From the NCBI GenBank assembly GCA_024196135.1, contig JAMQCK010000001.1, positions 434,001 to 498,000 on the forward strand: a DNA stretch of 64,000 bases, read 5' to 3'. Source of the DNA: Pleurotus ostreatus/Saccharomyces cerevisiae fusant (taxonomy: Eukaryota; Opisthokonta). Below, one piece after another: positions 35,076 through 46,223 of this stretch; positions within the stretch are counted from its first letter, which is position 1, and every line of letters starts with the position of its first letter. The position numbers and the translations under genes are program-made. Under the pieces are notes generated by a model. The model made no database searches and had not been told where the DNA came from. It saw only the letters and a list, made by a program, of their open reading frames with translations.

Positions 35076-38000
35076 GAACTGAGGGTGAATGTGCTGCTGT
35101 CGATGGATGGCTAAACGCGCGGGATGGGCGCGGAGGGCAAGGCAAGATGGCGTTTATAAGCAACGAAGGCGGACTATCGTTCTGCTCCGTGGTAGACTAT
35201 CGCTCTACTCTGTGGCAGACTATCGCTCGCCAGGGCTGGTGGTAGGAAAAGGCAAGCCGATGGGGTAGCTGGCAAGCCGGTGTGGTAGCGGACAACAGCA
35301 AGTGAGATCGGCTCACGATGAGACACCAGCGACGGCATGATGTCGACTTTGGGCGCGATGACGAGCGCAGATGGCGCGCAATCTTATCACGGCCCGAAGA
35401 CTTGAGGCTGTCGGCCGCTCGACAGCTGCACCTGTATGACGGCCGACCGCCAACGTCTTTGACCCTATACGCGACGGCTCCGTGTCTCTGACGCCCGAGC
35501 TCTCCTGATGCCGCCGTCCGTCTGCGCCCATCCTTCCTCGCTAATCGCCTCTATCCATCCTCGCCGATCGCCTCTACGCGTCCTCGCCGATCGCACCGCT
35601 CTCCGCCCATGACGCCCCCACGTAGCGCGCATGTCACGGCTCAAGGTCTACTGCGCGGTACGCTCTCTGGCCTACAGTGGGGTTCGTCTAGCGGCCTACT
35701 GCACGGTACGTGCCTCGGCCTATCGTGCCGTACCTCCTCCGCCCACCGCGCGCGACACCTCACTAAGTAACGCATATGCCCTCTGGTCATCCGAGCCAGC
35801 GTGCGCCATCGAGATCTCTCAGCCGTCGTACGATCTCAGGCGTACTCCCTCACCCCCTCACCCTCTCGACTATCCACCTCTCAGCCGCCGTCCGCTTCTC
35901 AGCCTGCACGCACCGCCCGCCGTCGCTGTGTCCCGTGCTTCAGATGCATCGCGAACGCGCCACGTTCGAACTCAAGTCGCATTTGACTCCCCCCTCAGGC
36001 TACGCGCTACCCCCATGCTCGACGCGCCACCTCCCCCTCACACCTCTCCGCCTCTCACCCCCATAACCCCTCTCACCTCCCTCCCTCACTTCCATACCCC
36101 CCCCCTCCCTCACCTCCCTCACCTCCCTCACCTCCCTCCCCCTCCCACTTCCATACCCCCCTCCCATAACCCCGCCCCGCACTACGCGGAACTAAGCCGG
36201 GGTGGCGGGAGAGCGAAGGAAAGGACGGGGTGGCGGGAGGGCGGAGGAGAGGACGGATTGGCTGGAGAGCGAGGGGTGGTGAGAAAGGCGAGCCTCGAAG
36301 GGGTGGCGGGAAGGCGGAACAGTCGAGAGGGCGGAGGAGTCTGAAGGGCGCGCTTCGTGGGAGGGGGCGGAGGGGGTGACGAGGACGAAGAGGAGGGCAG
36401 ATTGGCGAGGCTTGGGGGGGGGGAACAAAGGCCGCACTTGAAGGGGGAGGGGGAGGAAGGGGGGAGGGTAGGGGTAGGGGGAAAGGGCGCCCTCGCAGAG
36501 CGGATAAGGTCGCACCGTCTGGGAGCGGATGAGGCGCGCACCGTCAGGGTGGGCGACGAGGACCACGCCGCGACGAAGACTACATCGTGGAAGGGCGACG
36601 AAGACCGCGCTGTGGCAAGGTGACGAGGAATACCTCCCCTCGCGCACCCCCCCTCCCTCTCTCACCTACCCTCCACCCCTCCCCCTCGCATTGCGATGCT
36701 GGGATAACCACCCTCCCTTTGCGGAGCAGAGCTGGCTTTCCCCCTCGCCCTTGCCCCGGGGTAGTGGGATAACCCCACCCCCTCCCCTTCCGCGCACCCC
36801 CATCCCTCTTCCCCCCTCCAGCTTCCCCTCCCTCCACCCGCACCCCTCCCTCCACCCGCACCCCTCCCGCGCACGCTCATCCCCAGCCCTCGCATCCCCT
36901 TCCTCCCTCGCGCACCCCTACGCCCAGACCCCCTCCTCCCCTCGCGCACCCCCTCCAGCCTCCCCTCAGACCCCTCGCCCATACCCGCACCCCTCCCGCG
37001 CACGCCCATACCCCCTCCCCGTTCCGACACCCATACCCCTCCCCCCTCTCCGGGGCGGCAAGGGGCGGTCGGTGCGCAGTCAAGGGGGAAGGGAGGGAAG
37101 GGAGCCGACGCGCGCATGGGGAAAAGGGGGGAAGGGAGGGAAGGGAGGAAAGGGAGGACGTGCAAGGGGAGCAACGAACACCGTCTCGCTCTGGCACCGA
37201 ACGTTTCGTGCTCCCCTGAGCGGTGCGTTTCGTGCTCCCCTGAGCGGTGCGCTTCGTCCTCCCCTGCGCGATGCGCTCCCCCCCTCTGAACGGCGTGCTC
37301 CTCCCTCCTGTGCCACCGAACCATCCGTCCTCCTTGGTGCGCTCCTCCTCCTCTGGCACCGAACGCTCCTCTCTCCTCTGGCACCGAACGCTTCGTCATC
37401 CTCTGCGCGGTGCGCTCCTCCTCCTCGGTGCGCTCCTCGTCTGCGCCGGCATTCCGCCGCCATTCGCGCTGCGGGGGCATTCTGCCATTATTCGCGCTGC
37501 ACCGGCATTCCGCCTCTATTCGCGCTGCACCGGAAAACATCGTCACTCGCGCTGCACCGGAAAACGTCGTCATTCGCGCTGCGGGGGCGCAGGAGGCAGG
37601 GCCGCGAGGTCTGCGAGCGCTTCGGCTAGTCCCCCCCGCCCCCCCCCCCACGAGCGCTTCGCGAGGAGGAGGGGCTCTGGAAGAGAAGGAGGGGGGCTCT
37701 AGAAGAGAAGGAGGGCGCACTCTGCGAGAGAAGGAGGAGGAGGCGCAGCTCTGCGACGAAGGAGACAGGGCTACCCGCGACGAAGGAGGGAAGCGCTCCG
37801 AGATCTGGGTAGCCCCCGAGCGCTCCTCCTCTGGGATGCGCTGCTCCTCCTCCTCGGTGCGCTCATCCTCTGTGCGGTGCGCTCCTCCCTTCTCTGGGCG
37901 CTGGCGCTGTCCGCACCGGCAGTCCGCCGTCATTCGCGCCGCGGGGGCGAAGGAGGCGGCGCTGCCACGTCCGCGAGAGAAGGAGACAGGGCTGCCACAT

Positions 38001-38220
38001 CTGCGAAGTAGACGAGACGCTCCGAGATTCGGGTAGCCCCTCCCCCCCCGGCGCTTCGCGAGGAAACGCCCCTCCGCGCCCCTCCCCCCTCGAAGGATGG
38101 GCGTGATTTGCATCTCCCTTGGCGGAGGTCCTGTCGCACCCTCTGGCTCAAGACAACGCCCGCGGTCCTCCGCCTGCTCGAAGGGGGCGCCTAGTCTCTC
38201 GAGGGGCGCTTGAGACAAGG

Positions 38221-38310
38221 CCCGCGGTCCTCCGCCTGCTCGAGAAAAGGCCCGTGGTCCTCCGCTTGCTCGAGAAAAGGCCCGCGGTCCTCCGCTTGCG
38301 CGAGGAGAGG
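38221..38310. repeat. 30-bp tandem repeat, three copies
   Basis: The unit CCCGCGGTCCTCCGCCTGCT plus CGAGAAAAGG occurs at 38221, 38251 and 38281. A diverged copy lies upstream near 38160. Copies differ at one to a few bases. Confidence 0.9.
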
Positions 38311-38430
38311 GGCGAATGAGAGTGGACGAGCAGGTTAGTACGCGCGCTATCGCTGGTCGGTGGACGGGTGATCTGACCTTGGTGCCAGATGAGCGACGAG
38401 TCATGGCGGTGAAGAGTGACGAGTCACGAC

Positions 38431-38510
38431 GGTGAAGAAAGCGAGCATACGATGAAGAAAACGAGCAGACGATGAGGAAAGCGAGCAGACGATGAGGAAA
38501 GCGAGCATAC
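38431..38510. repeat. 20-bp tandem repeat, four copies
   Basis: Four copies of a unit like GATGAGGAAAGCGAGCAGAC start at 38431, 38451, 38471 and 38491. A 23-bp repeat follows with two copies at 38531 and 38554. Confidence 0.9.
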
Positions 38511-38946
38511 GACGCAGTGATGGATATTCAGGACAAGCTGCGGTCGTGGTCAAGGACAAGCTGCGGTCGTGGTCAAGCACAGTTCCCGACACCACTTCAA
38601 GTCTCGCCGTACGTGGTGATCGAAAGGAAGGTGCGCCTGTCGCTCCTTTGAGTGATTATGTTTATGCGCTCACACCACCCCATCTCAGACCTTTCACAGA
38701 AACTTCTATAAACAGAGCGCGAAAGCGAGATATGCAAGATGTACAGAGTGAATGGGAACACTATGCAGAAAAAAACGAACCATGCGAGTATGCGAGTCTT
38801 TATGTGCGTGCGGTAGATGAATGATATACGTGCGGAAAACTGAATATAGGTATCGCGGAATATATTCTTGTGCGGATGCGGTATGCTGATATGATGCACC
38901 CATTTAGGGAGGATTCGAGTGCGCGTGCGGCCCCGAAAACTAACCC

Positions 38947-40747
38947 CTACCGAAAACACTCCTCGCACCCCATCACCCGCCCCACCTCCTCATGCGTCCG
39001 GTGATACCCCAACCTCCGCCTCCTTGCCCCCGCCGCCCCGCCGCGGTGCGAGAAGCGGGGGAGGGCGGCGGCGAGGGAGACGCTGTCGAGCCCGGCGGCG
39101 GTGCGCTTGCGTTTGGTGCCGCGGGGGAGGGTGGGGGTGGAGGGGGAGGTGAGGGTAGGGGTGGAAGAGAGAGAGGTGGGGGAGGTGGTAGGGTCCCTTG
39201 ATGAACCAACTGCCGAGAAAGAGAAGGCGGATGAGGCGGTGGCGGAGGCGCAGCAGGGGTGGGCGATTGATGACGCGGATGAGGAAGAACTCGCAGGATA
39301 GGCCACCGCGCCCGCCAGACGATCGTCGAGGAAGGACGCGCTGGGGCCGAGGTAGGAGGCGGCGGGGCGGAGGGTGGGTGGGGTGGTGCTCGAAGCGCTT
39401 GCGATTGCGGAGGATGTGGACGCAAGACTGCTCGACAACCCCACGACAGCAGGCGCAAACAAGCCCACTCCTGCGAACGAGGCCGACGACAAGCCAACTG
39501 CAGCAGGCGCAGGGCTCGACCGCGCCGCGACCGCAGGCGCAGGGCTCGACGGCGCCGCGATCAAGGCAGACGACGACCGCGCCGCGAGCGACGACAGCTC
39601 CGCGCAGGTGCTGAGGTGTGCTCTGGCTTCGGCGAGGATGGAGTTGAAGGACGCGCTCGAGGTGAGGGTGGTAGATGCGCTCGAAGTGAGGGTGGTAGGG
39701 GCGGATGAGGAGCGGGGGCGCGCGGCGTTGTTGGTTGGTGTCGAGGAGGGCGCGGCGTTGTTAGTTGATGTCGAGGAGGGCGCAGTTGCGAACTGCGCGC
39801 CCGCCGACAGCTGCGCTTGTAGGCCTCTCGACACCCTCGACGGTTGGGCTTGTATACCGTCGCTCGTCGTCGCGGGTTGCGCCTGCACAGCACCGTTCGC
39901 CGTTCTCGGTTGCACCTGCACGCCATTCTCCGTCACCGCTGGCTGCACCTGAACACCGCCGCTCGTCACCTCCGGCCGCACCTGCACGCCCACGTCCCGA
40001 TAACCGTGGCGGCTGAGGCTCGTCGCTGCGTCGGCGGTGCTGGGTGCAGCGGTTGTGGAGACGGAGGAGGTGGCGGGTGCGGCGAGGATCGAGACGGAGG
40101 AGGTCGAGGGAGCGGCGTACACGCCCGCGTCGGCGGTAGAGGTTGAGGTGCCGACGGCGGCGTCAGCGGCGGTGTGAGTGGCCCCGACAGAGGCGTCGCG
40201 CGTCCGGTGAACGGCGCCAACAGCGGCGTCGCACGTCCGATAGACCGCGCCAACAGCGACGTCGGCAGTACTGTACACAGCGTAGATCCCAGCCTCGGCG
40301 GTCGTATGCGTCTCCCCCACTCCCGCGTCCGCTGTCCGGTGGACCGCGTACACGCCCGCGTCCGCTGTCCCGTAGACCGCGTACACGCCCGCGTCGGCGG
40401 TCATGCTCGTGTTGCCTACACCAGCATCTACCGTCGTCTGCGCAGCGTACACCCCCGCGTCGACGGCGGTGTTCCCGACGGCCGCGTGGACGACGGTGTT
40501 CCCGACGGCCGCGTCGAGCGTCTGCAGCGCGTGCGTCTCCGTCTGCGTAGAGCTGAACTCGCGCGTTGCGGTCTGCGCGACGCGGAAGGTGCGCGGGGAG
40601 GTTTGGGTGTGGGTGTGGGTGGAGGTGGCCTTCAAAGTGCGCATTTCTAGGGACTTGCCTACACAGAAGGTCAGCAACGCATCCTTTGCAAGGAAAATCA
40701 AGTTGCTCACCAATGCCGAACTCTTCACAGCGTCCGGTAAACTGCAT
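38947..40747 (-). CDS. unknown repeat-rich protein, shorter tandem copy (A)
   Basis: Two exons (40747-40711 and 40658-38947) give 582 residues; the 52-nt intron has a GTGAGC donor and a TAG acceptor. I do not recognise the protein. The middle consists of degenerate 10-12-residue repeats such as TADAGVYAVHRT and AVGAVHRTRDA, then GVQVQP repeats, then Ala/Ser-rich sequence. The C-terminus is basic and conserved with the neighbour: GTKRKRT, LAAALPRFSHRGGAAGARR, and a terminal GYHRTHEEVGRVMGCEECFR. The gene copies the 3' 60 percent of gene B (41652-45295). It lacks B's long N-terminal region and starts instead with a 12-codon exon, MQFTGRCEEFGI. It could be a functional short paralogue or a truncated duplicate. 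Confidence 0.6.
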
Positions 40748-41651
40748 CGGCAGCCTAGCGACCTCCGTCGAGTGCGCGCCCCCTTTCCCCCGTGAGTGAC
40801 GCTTGACGAAGAGGGTACATTAGCCCCTTTGCTCAGAACGTGGGTGCACCAGTCTGCTTGCTCAAGGGAGGCGCAGGCCTTTGAGGGGCGTTTGACGAGA
40901 AAGGTATTTCTGATTGTCCTGCTCTCGAGACGCGGGGCGCGATCCTCCAGCGCTCGCACCTCTGAACAAGTGAGCGCATGGTGGTCTGTAGCGAGGCATC
41001 AGGCAGGTTAGCATCCTTGCTACTGCTAGTCCGTGGAGTCTGGACTGACATTGGTGCCAGATGAGCGAGGAGGGTCAGATGAGGAGCCAGACGCGTCAGT
41101 AAACGCTTGGGACGGACGGGTACGAACCGCGACGATTCGACGTGATGGTCAAGGACAAACTTCAGATTTCGTCATGGTGGTGGTCGAGAACACGGTGCGT
41201 TATCCCCACCCCCGCTTTCACATTCAATTTCCCTTCGACCTTCATATGGTTCGCTCGTGCGCTTACACTAACGACCCATCCCAGACTTTGAAACCCAATC
41301 TCTATAAACACAGCGCGAAAGCGAGATGTACAGGATATGCAAGATAATGCGCGGAATAAGCAAGAGACTATACGAGCTATGCGAGTAGGTGATAGCATAG
41401 AATGCGTGTGGATAGGGTGATGTGCAGGGTGTCGCAAGTGCATGCGTATAAAAGTACGTAGGTATCGCGGAATATGTGCGTAAATACGGTATGCGGTGTG
41501 CTGATGTGCGTTGTGCAGATTCTGTTTTCCTCTTTTCCTTTCTCCCCCCCTTCCCCTCCCCTCTTCCTCCCCCTTCCCCTCTTCTCTTCCTCTTTCCCTT
41601 CTCCCCACCCCTCTCTCCCCCCTTCTCTTCCCCACCCCCCTCCCCCTCCCC
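40748..41651. other. intergenic between duplicate genes; itself partly duplicated
   Basis: The part at 41040-41480 resembles 38360-38920. Shared marks are TTGGTGCCAGATGAGCGA (38380 and 41050), ATAAACA-AGCGCGAAAGCGA (38708 and 41304) and AGGTATCGCGGAATAT (38850 and 41460). So the duplicated unit includes the downstream flank of each gene. No gene is supported. Confidence 0.65.
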
Positions 41652-44600
41652 CTACCGAAAACACTCCTCGCACCCCATCACCCGCCCCACCTCCTCATGC
41701 GTCCGGTGATAGCCGAGCCTCCTCCTCCTTGCCCCCGCCGCGCCCCCGCGGTGCGAGAAGCGGGGGAGGGCGGCGGCGAGGGAGACGGGGTCGAGCCCGG
41801 CGGTGGTGCGTTTGCGTTTGGTGCCGCGGGAATCGTTCGTGGCGGGTGCGGGTGCTAGTCCAGACAGTGCATCGGGCGTGGGGGAGAAGGCGGACGATGT
41901 AGCGGATGAAGAAGAACTCGCAGGATACGCGACAGCACCCGCCAGACGATCGTCGAGCAAAGAGGTGCTCGGACCGAGGTACGTGGCGGCGGGGCGGAGG
42001 GTGGGTGGGGTGGGGGTGCTGGTGATGCTGCTCGACGAAGCGACTGGAACAGGGAGCAGGGCAGGAGGAGAGCTCGACACTCCCATGACAGTAGGCGCCG
42101 AGCTCGACCGCGCCGCGATCAAGGCCGACGACAACCCCACGACAGCAGGCGCAGAACTCGATCGCGCCGCTAGCGACGACAGCTCCGCGCAAGTACTCAG
42201 ATGGGCTCTCGCTTCGGCGAGGATGGAATTGAACGATGCGCTCGAGGTGAGGGTGGTAGATGCGCTCGAGGTGAGGGTGGTAGATGCGCTCGAGGTGAGG
42301 GTGGTAGATGCGCTCGAGGTGAGGGTGGTAGATGCGCTCGAGGTGAGGGTGGTAGGGGCGGATGAGGAGCGGGGGCGTGCGGCGCTGTTGGTTGGTGTCG
42401 AGGAAGGCGCGGTGCTCAACATCAAGGTCCGCGCTTGCGCGCCGCCGTTCGTCGTCGCTGGTCGCGCCTGTACGCCCCCGGATACCCGGGACGGCTGGGC
42501 TTGTATACCGCCACTCGTCGTCGATGGTCGCACCTGGACACCTCCCGAGGCCCTCGACGGCTGCGCCTGTACTCCGCCACTCGTCATCGTAGGCTGCACC
42601 TGGACGCCACCGCTCGCCGTTATTGGTCGCACTTGCGCACCATTCTCCGCCACCGTTGGCTGCACCTGAACACCGCCGCTCGTCACCTTCGGCCGCACCT
42701 GCACGCCTACATCGCGGTAGCCCTCACGGGTAGTGCTGATTCCGGCGTCTGTAGTCGAGGGTGTGGCATGAATGGTGATGGAGGAGGTGGCGGGTGCGGC
42801 GAGGATCGAGACGGAGGAGGTCGAGGGAGCGGCGTACACGCCCGCGTCGGCGGTAGAGGTTGAGGTGCCGACGGCGGCGTCAGCGGCGGTGTGAGTGGCC
42901 CCGACAGAGGCGTCGCGCGTCCGGTGAACGGCGCCAACAGCGGCGTCGCACGTCCGATAGACCGCGCCAACAGCGACGTCGACCGTAGCATGTGCAGCGT
43001 AGACCCCAGCGTCAACCGTTCGGCAAACTTCGCCAACGCCAGCTTCTACCGTCCGGTGTACAGCGTAAACTTCCGCGTCGGCGGTCGTATGCACCTCGCC
43101 GACACCTGCATCTACCGTCCGGTGCTCGGCATACACGCCAGCGTCCACGGTCGCGCTGCCCACAGCGACATCGAGCGTCTGCAGCGCGGGCGTCTCCGTC
43201 TGCGCAGAGCTGAACTCGCGCGTCGCGGTCTGCGCGGTGCGGAATGTGCGCGGGGAGGTTTGGGTGGTTTGGATGGTGTGCGTGTGGGTGGAGGCCTGCG
43301 CAGTGCTGAAGGTGCGCTCGGTGGATTGCATCGAGGTCGCTACGCCTGCCAGGCCGTCAGCACTGCGTATACAACATACGACCGAAGGCTTACCAGTGAT
43401 AGATTTCTCCGAGGCCTTCATCGAAGGCTCAGCGACATCCATCGAAGGCTCAGTAAGCTCCGTCGAGTGCTCGCTGCCCTGCGTCGTCGGCTGCGTCGCG
43501 TACGTCGAGGCTTCCGACACGCCGGCGGAGAATTCGATGCCCTCCATGAGGTCCTCTTGCGCTGTGTGGTCGTCCGCGGTCTCCTCAGCCGGGTGCTCGT
43601 CCACGATCTCCCCAACTTCGGGCTCGTCCGCGGTCTCCTCATTCTGGTGCTCCTCCTCAAACTTGGCATGCTCGTCCATCGTCGAAGGCCCCGCTGACTC
43701 GACTGAGGGTTCCTCAACCTGTGGCTCCGCCCTCGCCTTGCCCTTCGCCTTCGCGCTCTTCTTCGGCGAGCGACCTCTCGTCGTCTGCTTATGCCCATTC
43801 CTCGTCGCCTCCTCGTACTGCTCATGCAACCTCTGCTTCGCATGCTGCGCGCTCTGCCGGGGTGCGGGGATGCGCGTTGGCTGCAGGTGCGGTTGGGGAA
43901 TGCGCGTCGGCTGCGCCCCGCCGATCGTGGGTCGAGGGCCGGATTTGCGAGGTGGCGCGGGTTGGGCGTCGATGGATTGGATGGTGGACTCAGAGGGTTG
44001 GGTAGTGCCAGGCTGCGTGGAGTCCTCCGCCATCGTCGACTGGGGAGCCGCCTCGAGGACCTGCGTCATGGTCTTCCTGCTGGGCTTCATCGTCTTCGGG
44101 GCGATGTCGGTGTTTTGGGCACCAGCGTTCGCAGCAGTCACCCCAGTCGCCGCCGCCTTCCCCTTCTCCTTGGACCCCAAGTTACGCTGCATCAGCCGCC
44201 CCGAGGGCCGCTTAGTGGGCTTGGGATTGGGGATCGGGATGTCGTCGTCGTCGTCATTCTCCTCGTTCGCGTTGGCTGCCTTCGACGTGCTGGGCTTGTC
44301 AGCCTCATCGTCGGACGCCTCGAGCTCTGAGAGCTCTGAATCGTCGGCCAGAGCAGCGGAGGCGGAGGCCGAGAGCCGGGAGGTGGACGCGCGAGAGGCG
44401 GCGCGCTTGTTCGTGGAGGGCCGTGTAGTGGACGTGCTGCGCTTGGTAGAGGCCGCAGGTTGCTTCGTCGCGGTCTTCTTGCTCGAGGTTGCGGCTGGCT
44501 TCGCCTCAGTCGCCTTCGCGCTACGCTTGGTGGATGCTGCAGTCGGCCTGGCGTATGAGGAGGTGCGCTTTCTGGGTGGCGCAGGTTCCGGCGAGGGTGA

Positions 44601-45295
44601 TCTCGATGCTGAGGGGAAGATGCCGTTGGTTTGGGTGGGTGTATGCGCGGGTTGTGGTTGTGTTCTGTGCAATGCGTCAACTGGCTGAAATTTCCGCAGT
44701 GCACGTGCGAGGGGGCGGAGCGCATACAGCAGGAAGCGGGAGAATGGGGAGCCAGGAGTAACAGAGCAGGAAAGAAGGTGAGTGCGATGCGGGGGAACGC
44801 CACTGATCAGGACGACTACTTCGAACGAAGAACGCGTCCCCGCGAAGATGCGACGCTGGACGATATACGCGCTAGGCAGCATATTATGTGTATGCATATC
44901 CCCCAGGAAGATCTACGCGTAGCACTGAAGACGTCCCCCGATCCAGCAAACTATGTGCAGCCAGACCCCCCGACCAGAGCAAGCAACCTCCCATAACCCA
45001 AGCAAGCAGAAACTCACCTCAAGCCCATGTTATGCTTGCGCGGCGACCTCCTCCTCGCCGTCGCCGGCTCGCTGGATCCTTCGTTCTTCGTCCCCGAGCC
45101 CTCCCCCTCTCCCCCGATCTCCTGCGCGTTCTTCTTCGCCCTCCTCTTCTGCGTCTCCTCCGCCTTGACCTGCTTCTTCGCCGCGCTGAGTGCCGCATCG
45201 CTCTTCTTCGCCGGACTGGCCGCGTCGCCCGCGTTCTTCTTCCCCGCCCTCTTCTTCACGTAGCCCTTCCGATTGAAGGGCGTCGGTACTGTCAT
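41652..45295 (-). CDS. unknown repeat-rich basic/acidic protein, long tandem copy (B)
   Basis: Three exons (45295-45018, 44664-43394, 43345-41652) give 1080 residues. Intron 1 is 353 nt; intron 2 is 48 nt with a GTAAG donor. The N-terminal exon is very basic (MTVPTPFNRKGYVKKRAGKK, then Lys/Ala helices and ARRRSPRK). Next is a Ser/Thr/Lys-rich stretch with PPRKR and acidic clusters (ENDDDDDI). The central part has Glu-rich sequence with AEETADE-like repeats, then TVDAGVGEVHT repeats and GGVQVQP repeats. The C-terminus matches gene A, including the terminal EEVGRVMGCEECFR. Only the C-terminal 60 residues look globular. Composition suggests a nuclear, largely disordered protein; I give no function. 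Confidence 0.62.
42235..42354. repeat. 24-bp coding minisatellite, five copies in gene B
   Basis: The unit GATGCGCTCGAGGTGAGGGT plus GGTA repeats five times without change. On the minus strand it encodes the octapeptide SSASTTLT. The matching site in gene A (about 39651-39698) has two units, so copy number differs between the duplicates. Confidence 0.95.
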
Positions 45296-46223
45296 GGTGG
45301 GTGGGGTAGGTAGAGGTTAGTGTGTGATGGGTAGTATGTGTGAGGTCGAGGTATGTGTGTGAGGCAGATAGTCAAATGTATGTGGGGGAGTAGGTATATG
45401 CGCGTAGATGATGGTCGGGAGTAAGTTGATGTGATGCCTATTTGGTCACGGATGGCAATCTCGCGTGGCCGGCTGCTCTGCAAGTACCCTGCGCGTGTCG
45501 TAGTCTACTCTCCTGTAGTGCGCTGACAGTGACGCGTTCTGTAGCGTAGTCTGCTGTAGTTGTATGCGTAGTGTAGCGTGTGTTCGTGGCGCGTCAATGA
45601 AAACCAAACTTTCGCCACACGACGCGTGTATGTTGCTAGCACTGTATGTGCTAAGAGGAGAGCACGCGCAAAAGCAAGGGTTAAGGTTAGCCACCACGCG
45701 GCGCGAGGTGGTGAAGGGAAGAGCAAGAAAGGTGATGGTCCAAGCTGTCCTTGTGTGGCGAGACAGGGGCTAGGACAACATGCGCCAACATCACGTGAGT
45801 GGCTCGTGGCAATCAACGTCAGTAGTTCCATATTGGGAACAATAGCGCGTCGCGCGTCGTGGCATGTGATAAACGGCTGGGCAGAGACGAAGGTAAGTGT
45901 AAAAATTGTCCAAAGAGAAGAGGTTCACCGCCGCGTAAGAAAACCCGGTAGCAGTCACTCGAGAAGACTCAACACGAAGTCCATTCCATTCTGCAAAGTC
46001 CGACATGAGGTATACATAACATACGAGTCCGCACAAGGAGCCTACACGCGCAACGTCCGTAGTCAGTATCAAAGGAAAGTCTAGATGAGTGGGGGTGTTC
46101 CCGTCGTAATGCAGCCAAAATCCACTTGTCCGTATTGTTGTCGAGTAAACAAGCGATCGATTCGAGTAAGAAAGTGAACGACCCGAACGACCGAGCAACC
46201 AATACCCATTGTCCTGACAGAAC
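45296..46223. other. intergenic, no gene seen
   Basis: About 0.9 kb between gene B's start and the 3' end of the F-box gene. Around 45300-45400 the sequence is rich in GTGTG/TATGTG. No gene is supported. Confidence 0.5.

Larger units (their letters stand above)
35076..38946. repeat. 3.9-kb GC-rich minisatellite/low-complexity region, no supported gene
   Basis: The stretch is strongly strand-biased simple sequence with many short tandem repeats. Around 35160-35230 a repeat with GACTATCGCTC occurs. Around 36080-36140 there is CACCTCCCT repetition. Around 37190-37570 repeats of GGTGCGCT/CTCCTC and CATTCGCGCTGC follow each other. Long open frames on both strands (up to about 580 codons) are by-products of GC-rich DNA with few stops: they are Arg/Ala/Gly/Ser/Pro-rich and have no domains. 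Confidence 0.7.

Noticed and set aside
36662..38404. 580-codon open frame on the minus strand (and a 366-codon frame on the plus strand opposite)
   Set aside because: Both lie in GC-rich minisatellite DNA, have Arg/Ala/Gly/Ser composition without domains, and overlap each other on opposite strands.
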